Shown here piece by piece: positions 35,464 through 43,620 of a DNA stretch of 64,000 nt. The translations under genes were made by a program, and so were the position numbers. The notes beneath the pieces are model-generated. The model did no database searches and was not told the DNA's origin. It was given only the letters and a program-made list of their open reading frames with translations. Location: positions 186,001-250,000 of the forward strand of contig JAJKFL010000007.1 of NCBI GenBank assembly GCA_021186555.1. The letters are read 5' to 3'. The stretch comes from Reticulitermes speratus (taxonomy: Eukaryota > Arthropoda > Insecta > Blattodea > Rhinotermitidae). How positions within the stretch are numbered: position 1 is the first letter of the stretch; the number at the start of each line of letters is the position of its first letter.

Positions 35464-36188
35464 AGCTGGGTACAGATTGGCCGCACCGCACCGCACCTGT
35501 ACTGCAACGTGGCAATGCAGGTGCACGCTCAGTTTGGACGTCTATTTATAGTACTTCGCACCACTAGTGCACCTCCCACGAACCTGTCGTCGCGATCCAT
35601 TCTCTGTCGGTTTTTCGAACGATCACAAAGAGATTTTGCAAGTGCAGTGTGGACGTCTTGTGGTGTGTTTTAAAAGTGCAGCGAACCTCCTTCAAGTAAG
35701 TCAGCTATGTGGGTGACGTAGACCACGTATCCTGCTGATTTAGCGCGGTCAGCACTGCGCACTTCTCTGTCAGTTACGACGTACGCGGGCGGTCCTATTT
35801 TCTGAAGCAAATTTTCGAAGTCCGTGGGAGTCATTCTTGTAAAATTTTTATACTGGCCACTGACGTGTTGGAACTGTAGATCCCGCAGAAGTTCTGCACC
35901 ATGCCTACTGTTAAACAAATTCGTCCGCCACCATCTTCGACGATGTTTTTGTTTCTTATAATTAGCCATCACTAGCAACGAACCACTGCACAATAATAAT
36001 GCTAACGCTTCATCGGAATCCATACTTGTAGTTGAGAAAGTGAATAAACACTGAGCAGAAGTGCACCGTGTTCGCGACGACTTCACAGTTCGTTGGCGGT
36101 GCGCGGCGGGTTCGTAGTGTTTTGTTTTCCGCTCACCTGTACTGCAACGTTACAATACAGGTGCGGTGCGGCCAATCTGTACCCAGCT
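35464..36188 (-). mobile_element. PIF/Harbinger-type DNA transposon, internally deleted (725 bp)
   Basis: Terminal inverted repeats begin AGCTGGGTACAGATTGGCCG and match over about 29 bp. The left end has one extra GCACC. The target duplication is a 3-bp TTG at 35461-35463 and 36189-36191. Directly inside each end lies a small palindrome around CACCTGTACTGCAACG. A 3-bp target duplication and the transposase remnant inside fit PIF/Harbinger. At 725 bp it is far shorter than autonomous members, so it needs a helper. Confidence 0.92.
35670..36086 (-). pseudogene. Harbinger transposase, N-terminal remnant
   Basis: The frame reads MANYKKQKHRRRWWRTNLF and, further on, YKNFTRMTPTDFENLLQKIGP. This is the typical start of HARBI1-like nucleases (basic RRRWW stretch, then a Y-x-NF-x-RMT-x-x-F-x-x-LL-x-x-IGP block) over about residues 40-97. 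After that the sequence no longer matches: the catalytic nuclease domain is absent and the frame closes near the element's other end. The frame starts upstream of the family-like start; MDSDEALALL at residue 23 is a plausible true start. It lies wholly inside the inverted repeats, so this is a transposon remnant and not a host HARBI1 gene. Confidence 0.85.
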
Positions 36189-36214
36189 TTGCGTACTGAA
36201 CGTACAAAAGAAAA

Positions 36215-36420
36215 AATACAAGTCGTCTAAACGCTGCTGGTTACATTACGTGTCACACGGTGCAACTCAGAAAGTGCCCACAGAGTGCATCTGTGTGTTC
36301 TTTACGGTTCTCAGGACAACGGCTATTGTTTCGCCATATAGCATTAATGTACTCTTTCATAATCGAAATGGAATGTGTTTACTTTGCGGTACGAACTGAT
36401 CTTTAAATATAAGTGAGGTT
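36215..36420. repeat. Diverged single copy of the 114-bp element
   Basis: It matches leader plus core of the array at 4756-5838: GTTACATTACGTGTCACACG against the leader, then GGAATGTGTTTACTTTGCGG and TACGAACTGATCTTTAA against the core and its right flank. Many substitutions, so old. It starts next to the right Harbinger end. Confidence 0.7.
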
Positions 36421-36639
36421 AATCTTAGTCTTTAAACGGTTGAACTTCAAATTATGCTTTATTTAGAAGGGGTTCTCCTCACGTCGCTTATTAAATAGAC
36501 AAATCCAGATACAGTTACACACACTGTCTCGGGAGTCTGCACATTGCGGAACGCGATGGTCTACCCCAGTTTATAGGCACAGATAGAAGTATCATGTGGT
36601 AAATGGTTTAGGCACTGCGCCAGAAATGTAGTAGAGGGA

Positions 36640-36835
36640 ATTAGGAGAGTAGCTCCGTCTTTCTTAACTTGAGGCCGTTTTACGCCAAGAGAAAGAGGCC
36701 ACGGGAACCGGAAGGCGAGTCTGACAGCCGGTAAGGACAAAGTGGCAAAGGGAAAAATCTTCCGCTGTCGCTGAGTATCGAACACAGATTCCTCAGTCAT
36801 TCAGCCCGTGGCACAGTCTACGTGGCTGACCATTC
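36640..36835 (-). mobile_element. SINE B, minus orientation, diverged
   Basis: Contains AGTAGCTCCGTCTTTCTTAA, CCAAGAGAAAGAGGCCACGG and the head with AGTATCGAACACAGATTCC, in family order. Confidence 0.65.
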
Positions 36836-37024
36836 ATCAACTGAATATTAAACTTAAAACTTGATAGCCTATAAGATAGGTCTTGCAGTGTTTACCTGCA
36901 TCACATGCATGTGTCTGTACGGTAAGACCAGTAATTGAACATGATCCATCCCGCTGACACGTACAATCAAATAACTGCACAAATCGTTCAGCACAACTTA
37001 TATTTAGCATATATAATATGCACT

Positions 37025-37067
37025 CACACACGACATGTTTCGGTTCTTAGACCTTCATCAGGTGTGT
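37025..37067 (-). ncRNA. Hammerhead ribozyme-like motif, left arm
   Basis: Read on the minus strand: stem I (ACACAC with GTGTGT), CTGATGA (plus 37055-37061), stem II GGTC-TAAG-AACC with one mismatch, GAAAC (plus 37037-37041), a two-base-pair stem III closed by AT, then the cleavage triplet GTC (plus 37032-37034). One extra A sits between the core and stem II. Almost complete by inspection; activity unknown. Confidence 0.65.
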
Positions 37068-37156
37068 CATATACGAAAGCCCTCTACAAGGCAAAAGTGT
37101 GAAGTTTGTGAGATCACAAAATGTCAAACAGTATTGAGGAATTGTTGCAATGCATA

Positions 37157-37200
37157 TTGTAACTTGTACTTGTCATAGCTGTGACAAGTACAAGTTACAA
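37157..37200. repeat. Perfect 19-bp-stem palindrome
   Basis: TTGTAACTTGTACTTGTCA, six-base loop TAGCTG, and the exact complement TGACAAGTACAAGTTACAA. It forms the inner tip of the larger palindrome. Confidence 0.97.
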
Positions 37201-37202
37201 CA

Positions 37203-37246
37203 CGCACACCTGATGATGGTCTAAGGACCGAAACATGTCGTGTGTG
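37203..37246 (+). ncRNA. Hammerhead ribozyme-like motif, right arm
   Basis: Plus strand, in order: stem I strand CGCACAC (37204-37209 pairing region), CTGATGA (37210-37216), an unpaired T, stem II GGTC-TAAG-GACC (37218-37229), GAAAC (37230-37234), AT, GTC (37237-37239) and stem I partner GTGTGTG (37240-37246). All conserved hammerhead core positions (CUGANGA, GAAA, GUC) are present, stem I has about six pairs, and stem III is the very short type known from Penelope-like elements. The extra T before stem II is the one departure. It would be transcribed in sense within host intron 2. Confidence 0.72.
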
Positions 37247-37276
37247 AGTGGATATTATATACGTTGTGCTGAACGG

Positions 37277-38044
37277 AACTGACTGTGCAGTCATTTGAAG
37301 ACAACAGAACACGCTGTCCCTTACATCGTGTTTCCGTCGAAGAACATGAGATGTCGCCAGTCAAGCTGTCAGTAGAGAACAGGGTGACTGTGACTGTGAA
37401 CGTGACTGTGACCTGAGCGTCACATTCTGTTACACTTAGGGTTGCTTCATCCGGCCATCATAACAGTGTTGTAAAGTGAGCACAAACTGTCGGAAACTGA
37501 ATGTGTTCCTGTCTGAACGGGTGGAGACACACCTCCTGTGGTGGGGGGTCCAATATAACGAGCTGTTCGCAGTCACAATGTGTTCTTATTTTAATACGAG
37601 ACAGTAGACAAAGTACCAGAATCCGAGTAATGCTAAATGTGATATGCAACATTAGAACACTGTACATACAGATTTTCGCAAGAGGGCATATTCCTTTAAT
37701 TCAGAGCGTTTGTGGCATATGTTGGGCATTGTCCAGCGCCTTGTTCTGTTTAAATAGAAAAGTTTTGGAAGCTGTTTTGTTCTGTTGCTAGATAGGCCGC
37801 GGATGCGCGCATTATTGTAACTAGTTCACGAGACAGACGGAGATTTACAGAAGGAAAAATGTACCAGCATGACTGCAGCGGTAAGATAAGGGCGTACTGT
37901 ACATAAACTGTATATATAGCTGTACATACACATCATACTGAAGACGAGGTAACTGCGATGTTCCACCTGTGCTTATTGAAGCACCGCGCCATAAAGGCAT
38001 ATGCAGGAGTGGATATGCTATAGCCGTATGCATTCTTAACATCG
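37277..38044. other. Intronic stretch, no exon seen
   Basis: A short GTGACTGTGACTGTGA-like run near 37384. Nothing else recognised. Confidence 0.5.
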
Positions 38045-38150
38045 GCACTACATGGACGTGAGTAAGCTTCACGCCCCGGCCGCATTAGACCTAAGAGACC
38101 CCTTGGTAATTTTGTACTGATTGAATAGGAGGTCGAGTGGGCCCAAGAGA
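38045..38150 (-). mobile_element. SINE B body fragment
   Basis: CTTCACGCCCCGGCCGCATT, then GGAGGTCGAGTGGGCCCAAG; head and tail missing or decayed. Confidence 0.55.
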
Positions 38151-38849
38151 TGACTGTGTTGTGCCGGCAGCTGAACAGAGCCAGCGCGTGGCCTAGTGAG
38201 GTGTCACGACGCCTTTAGAATTCAATTTAAATAACATTTACTGAATAATGAAGTGGACACATGATAGGGAAAGAAAGACAATCCCCTGGATACTCAAAAT
38301 TACGGTGGGGGGGGGGCATCCTGCAGAACAGGAAGTAGAGACGAACCTGAAGACCCTAAACGGCGGGGGAGTGTGACCATGACAGTGGTTAGGCTTAATG
38401 TTGGTACAAGCAACAAGCGACAAAATTTAACCTGAATCCTCCTAACCACCAATAGAGATGGTCTGTTACACTAGCTGCACTTGGGGTCCATTGCTGACCG
38501 AGCAGCAACTGCTGTCGACAAGCACCACTGCGGGCGTAGGAACCTGTTCACAGCAGTGCGATGGCAGTACTGCCAGTACGTTACGTTGACGGCAGTAACA
38601 GTCTGGCGGGCGCTGTGTACACTTCCAGGGCAGCGAACGAAAGTCCTGCAGAGCGTCAGACCACGACGAGCTGCGTACTGGTCGACGCAGTCCGTCATAT
38701 TTAACGCACATTTCCATTTGAATCCCCTGAGTCACAGCGACAACCGTATGAAGCAGCCAACTTGCTGTAGCAAAGAGCGCTCTGCCTTATCTGCTGCTGC
38801 TTCGTGATGGAGACGCAATGCTTTCTGCAAGGCAGGAAGTGAATTTTTT
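38151..38849. other. Intronic stretch with a G10 run, no exon seen
   Basis: G run at 38307-38316. An open frame at about 38481-38807 has no domain. Confidence 0.5.
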
Positions 38850-39341
38850 GGCGCGTTCGCAAAATTGCGAAAAGCGACTATTAGCTTCGTCATGTCCGTC
38901 CGTCTGTCTGTCCGTCCGCATGGGACAACACGTCTCCCACTGGACGGATTTTCATGAAATTTTATACTTGAGGATTTTTCGAAAATCTGTCGAGAAAATT
39001 AAAGTTTGATTACAATATGGCAAGAATAACGGGTACTTTACATGAATACCTATGTACATTTATGATATCTCGCTGAATTCTTCTTAGAGTGAGAAATGTT
39101 TCGGACAAAATTTGTAGAGAAAATCAAAACACGCATTTTATATTCAATAACTTTTTTTTTTCGAAAATCGTGCCTTTGTGAGATAATGTGGAAAAATTAT
39201 GGTAGAACCAGACAGGCCACAGATGACAATATAATACGGCGCATGCGCTTTGCATGCTGGATAACTAAGGCTACAGACACACACTCACAATATGTAATAC
39301 TTATTGCTTTACCACGGCAACAACGGTTATGCGAACGCGCC
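38850..39341 (+). mobile_element. Unnamed element of about 0.5 kb with short inverted ends, copy 1
   Basis: The ends are GGCGCGTTCGC (38850) and GCGAACGCGCC (ending 39341), an 11-bp perfect inverted repeat. The inside contains TTAGCTTCGTCATGTCCGTC and ACTGGACGGATTTTCATGAA. A second copy in reverse lies at 63159-63656. Similarity continues 15-25 bp past both ends, so the real borders may lie further out. Non-autonomous; family not identified. Confidence 0.75.
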
Positions 39342-39394
39342 TCAATGTTATGTCATACGTACATTGCCTGTGTTCTCAAACATTGTTTAGGAGA

Positions 39395-39640
39395 TGAGAT
39401 AGCTCAGTCAGTGTAGTGACTAGACTACAGGCTGGACAACGGTCGACTGCCGGCAGTGTCTTCTTCTTCTTCAAAACGTCCCTCACAGCTTTAGGTCACA
39501 CGGAGACTCCTTTTGAAACATAACCGAGAGTTTCTTTCCCCGGTAGAGCGGCCGGAACGTTAAGCTCACCACGTACCGAGGATAAAAATGCGTGAAACTA
39601 TAACCAGGCTCCCATACGATTTTATGACGTCATGCTTAAT
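39395..39640 (+). mobile_element. SINE B, plus orientation, diverged body
   Basis: A-box region TAGCTCAGTCAGTGTAGTGA, then GGCTGGACAACGG, GTAGAGCGGCCGGAACGTTA, and a tail TTTATGACGTCATGCTTAAT shared with the copy at 54707. Confidence 0.7.
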
Positions 39641-40039
39641 TAAGCAACGAGTTAATTTTACTTTTACCTTAAATTAATTTCTGGCTTCCAAGGGTTAAGT
39701 GCAGTTAAGAACAGGCAGTAGCTCTGTATTTCCTCTACGTACTAAGAGACTGCGCCCGCGGCGGTGGACTGTCTGTCGCTCAAAGTCGTGTCCAGCTGTT
39801 CGGTCAATACGGTAATGACCATGGCCCAGTTTCGGTCAACCAAGAATTACACACACATGCTGTATAGCATATGAACATGGACGGTACATTAAGACAGTTA
39901 CTGCATGTCGGGTGTAGTCGTGCACCGTGAAGAGGATGTTCGAAGTTCTGAAGCTTGGCGTTCATGTAAACAGCACAAAAAAGTTTCAAGAAAATTAGGT
40001 AATAAACACTCTGACACCGACAGATTTGGTCTGACTTCA

Positions 40040-40240
40040 GTTTTTATATGGCACACCGAGTAGCAGATGGCACACACCAGACCTCCATTGACACTTAAGC
40101 ATCTGTCTCACCGTGGCACTAAGGCCTGTATTCGTGTCAAGTGTCTGCAGCCAGGAGGTGACAGTTCGTTTTACACTCGACGTGCCAACCACGTGCGTCT
40201 TAAGTGGTCCAAACAGATGGAAGTCACTGGGCGCGAGACC
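40040..40240 (-). pseudogene. Second mariner transposase, C-terminal fragment
   Basis: The minus frame reads LAPSDFHLFGPLKTHVVG and TVTSWLQTLDTN, the C-terminal part of a mariner-type transposase with the third catalytic Asp in SDFHLFG. It is a different subfamily from the 20378 element, whose motif is SDYHLFGPMK. The rest of the gene is missing; a G17 run (40249-40265) lies exactly where the preceding PPYSPD motif would be. Confidence 0.82.
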
Positions 40241-40254
40241 GCACTGTAGGGGGG

Positions 40255-40490
40255 GGGGGGGGGGGTGTAGCTGCAGCCCTTCTACACCTTCCACATCAGA
40301 TGAATGTAAGTGACTACAGTTAGGCTCCGGCTTTAGCCCAGGGACAGAACCTCCAATTGTCATTACAGAAGAGGCTGGGTGACCGCCACAGCCGATCTGC
40401 ATGCGGTGGCGAAGAGATGCAATCTCTGCCCTTGCCGAGAATGTAACCTAGATTCTAGTCACTATACTGACTGAGCTGTGGGGCTCAGTA
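40255..40490 (-). mobile_element. SINE B, minus orientation
   Basis: GGTGTAGCTGCAGCCCTTCT tail, GTGACTACAGTTAGGCTCCG body, GAGGCTGGGTGACCGCCACA, and the decayed head ending TATACTGACTGAGCTGTGGG, whose reverse is an A-box-like GCTCAGT. Confidence 0.68.
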
Positions 40491-41834
40491 CAGTTACCAA
40501 CAAATTCTCGTCCGAAGCAAGATTCTTAACGCAGACGCCGACGCTGAACTAACACAGTCGCATTACCATCTGCAAGTTGCAAAAACGCCTACGATCTGCG
40601 CGCACATGAAGCCTCGGGGCTAAGGGAAAGTGACCCGTGTTTCAGTGCCACGTGTCTGAACGCGTGTCCTCGACGGCCAATGCCACGTTGCAACACAGAA
40701 GCAAAGACCTCGACAGCACGTCAATGATTGATCGACGTTGCCGTATATACAACTGTCTTTACGTGCGTGTCTGCCTTTAGTTTTTTTTTCTTTCTCTGTC
40801 ACTAAATGTCAGAAGCGCCTGCGCGCATTGACCGCAGTGGGTGTTCTCGGACAAATCAACCCATAAAGTGCAGGTGGCATGGTAACGGACTGAATTCCAT
40901 TTGTGGTATAACACCATGGGCTGTGGACATGTCTGCAGTTTTGCGCTATAACATTTACAAATATAAATATCATTTCACACTAGAGTGTTTAGTGTTTATG
41001 GCCTTTTACACTACTAGAGGCCAACATATCGCAGAAGATGTAATAACACCATCACACTGTGAATTTGTTCTTGCGTTTTATTAATCTGCTTCTGAATAAT
41101 GTGTTTTTGTGACAACACTATCCACCAAGGACGGCTGAGAAAATGGATGTGAAGCTTCACTCCTCAAATAATGGCACAGAGAGAAGGTTGTATGTGCATA
41201 TGTAATGAACTATAACGATTTCAGCCGTAAATGAATATTTCTCGTTTTAATTTTACATGTTGACACGATTAATGTTGCTGTAGTTCACAACTGTCTAGTT
41301 GCAGTCTGAGTGCACAGAACAGCACTTACAGTGCAGAACACTGCAGCGTTTGTGTTAGCCTGCAGTTATCAGTGTAGCCTATAACGACGTCTGTAATTGG
41401 TGACTTCCTAGCTAGTAGTTGTTTGTTGACAGTCGCTACAATTACGTGAAAAGTAAGCTAACAGTGAACCGAACTCAATTCAAGTATGCCAGTGATATAA
41501 TTAGGCAACATGGGCAACAACTTTCTGGAGTCAAGCCTGTCCTCTGTGGTGTCCATGGATCTGAATTCATCGTGGGCAGCTCGAAGCTTGGAAAACGCGT
41601 ACTTCCAGCAAAACAGTCCAGAGTTGCGGGTAAAGTACTGTACCTTAGTCGGATAAGTTTAAGTTACTTTAAGTTAAGCACACGTCTTGTTACCTTATCA
41701 CTTCTTAAAGTAAATGCAAACATGTTAAATAGAGTCAATGAATGACGCATGCTTAGCCAAGGACAGCTAAGAATTTGACGGTCGTCAGAAAGTTTCCTCA
41801 AAGGTGCAAAGTTACCCCGTCCTCAATTATCCTT
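40491..41834. other. Intronic stretch, no exon seen
   Basis: Nothing recognised. A 108-codon frame at 41419-41745 has no domain. Confidence 0.5.
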
Positions 41835-42030
41835 TTAAAATCCAATGATAACTATAACTGTATGTAACACAGCATTGTACATTCAAGAAGGCTGCATTCT
41901 GCTGTATTGCCTACAGTTCTTACACAAACATTCATTATTTCCCTGTACGTACACAACACACCGACTGCTCTTCCTAATGGAGACACACGTGTGTTTTCTG
42001 TGAGATACATACCGAATCTTTACACATCAC
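41835..42030. repeat. Second diverged single copy of the 114-bp element
   Basis: CATTCATTATTTCCCTGTAC matches the array core GCGATTATTTCACTGTAC, and AATGGAGACACACGTGTGTT with CGAATCTTTACACA matches the unit end. It is more diverged than the copy at 36215. Confidence 0.55.
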
Positions 42031-42067
42031 GTAGAAGGAGAAGTGCCATGACATACATACGTACAGA

Positions 42068-42135
42068 GGAGTGAAGGTATAGCTCCACGCAGTCCTAACT
42101 TCGACACTAAATTCAAGTGAACGGTCAACTCAAGA
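42068..42135 (-). mobile_element. SINE B tail fragment
   Basis: GAAGGTATAGCTCCACGCAG and then TCCTAACTTCGACACTA, matching the tail block only. Confidence 0.5.
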
Positions 42136-42846
42136 CCCTACCCTTGTACAGCTGAGGTATGTGTCTGTCTGTCTGTCATCAGTCATGTTTCCTTAGAAAA
42201 ACGAAATGTTTAGTGTGAAGGAAAGATCATTGTGGTGGTCAGGTGCAGTTACACACGCGACGTTAAATGCTAGCACGGTCTGCGCATGCGCCGCAAATGT
42301 GTGTCACACCACACGTCACCGTCTGACCTTGAGACTCGAAAAACAGTGAAGTGACATCGACCGATATCGGCTGTGAAGACGGACAAGAGTAAACGGGCGC
42401 CACATACAATTATCACTTCTCTGCTCCTACGCCATTGGCAATATGGTTGATAAGCTGCATTTGGCGACTTTGTCTTTGTCAGAATTAGGTCATTTATTTC
42501 TTATTTGTAAGGCACCGCCATAAGAGAAAGGGGACACGATTCGCTCCACGCAATGTACAGCTTCATAGTTCGTACTCTTGCATTGGCGCTACAGGCTAAT
42601 GCCCATTTTGCTGGCTTCTGAATTACGTGATGTAACGTCACGTTGGACTGCTGGACTTCGGACGTCCCACTGCGAGGCACAACTTACAGGTCGATGAAAT
42701 CAAGAAGGACCAAATGGGCGAGGCATGTAACACGCAGGGGAGAGACCTCATGAAAAGAGTCCACCTGGCAGATCAAGCGTGGATGGGAGAATAATATTAA
42801 ACTGCGTGATTTAAGGCGTCCGCCGCGGTCTAAATGAGATTGTCCC
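42136..42846. other. Intronic stretch, no exon seen
   Basis: Nothing recognised. Confidence 0.5.
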
Positions 42847-43013
42847 TCTTCTGGGATGTTAAGCAGCGTGCGTTGGTAGTTACTTACCGACGTTTCGGGA
42901 CAACCTATCGGTGCAATCTTGAGGGGTCAACCAATTGGCCTTAAAATGGAACCGATATGTTCAGAAACGTCGGTAACTAACTACCAATGCACGCTGCGTA
43001 ACATCCCAGAAGA
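42847..43013. mobile_element. Penelope-type hairpin repeat with 50-bp arms
   Basis: The arm TCTTCTGGGATGTTAAGCAG onward (42847-42896) is repeated inverted at about 42964-43013 with roughly four mismatches. Both arms reach ACCGACGTTTC. Between them lie CTTGAGG and GGCCAATTGG-like sequence. It resembles the hammerhead-bearing hairpins at 36985 and 57000, but without the AT loop between GAAAC and GTC. Confidence 0.65.
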
Positions 43014-43339
43014 ACAAAGATCTTAATATTAAATTTTATGCTAAATAAATAGATATGGCGTCGCCTGTGCTGCGTCTAATGTTTATTAGCCAGCATCCAC
43101 AAAACCAAACACAAACACGCCAAAATGTTAGCACTAATAAGTGCCAAATTCAGCAGTCAGTAGCACTATAAATTACTGATAATTACTATCGAGTACAACA
43201 CTTTGAATCCAAAAATCCGTCTGAATAATTACATGTGCCGGTAATGACGTCGCGACAGCACACTTCTTTTCCATTCGCAAGACCAGTCGGTTATGCTCTT
43301 CAGGGAAACAATCGCTGTTGATGCCGAGAGCACACGAAA

Positions 43340-43458
43340 CACATACGTGAATGGCGTACAGAATGCGCGGTGCTTGTAACTTAACAGCACGCGCTACGTA
43401 CATACGTGCATGGTGTACAGAATGCGCGGTGCTTGTAACTTAACAGCATGCGCCTTAC
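43340..43458. repeat. 60-bp direct duplication
   Basis: Two copies beginning ACATACGTG at 43340 and 43400, each with GCGCGGTGCTTGTAACTTAA. Confidence 0.9.
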
Positions 43459-43620
43459 AGTAAACACTCAGAACGGATGTCTTTAAATACCGCAAAATAA
43501 GGTGCATCAGCTATGTGGCCTGGTACAGAATCTAAGGTCACGAGAAATCTGGAGTAAAGTATTCGCTAGTAAACCTGAAGTAAATGTAACACGATATAGC
43601 CAAATTCTATCAGTTTTGGA

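Larger units (their letters stand above)
36985..37276. mobile_element. Palindromic Penelope-type terminal repeat pair
   Basis: Two arms of 80-90 bp face each other: CGTTCAGCACAAC at 36985 and its complement GTTGTGCTGAACG ending at 37275, CACTCACACACGACATGTTT at 37021 and its complement in the right arm. The centre holds a perfect 19-bp-stem palindrome (37157-37200). Each arm carries a hammerhead-type core. No reverse transcriptase remains. Penelope-like elements are known for inverted terminal-repeat layouts and hammerhead motifs; assignment here is by those two traits. Confidence 0.65.

Noticed and set aside
35670-36086. Domesticated host HARBI1 gene
   Set aside because: The frame lies wholly between matching inverted ends with a target duplication and lacks the nuclease domain.
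41419-41745. 108-codon frame as an exon
   Set aside because: No domain and no convincing acceptor and donor in phase with the host gene.
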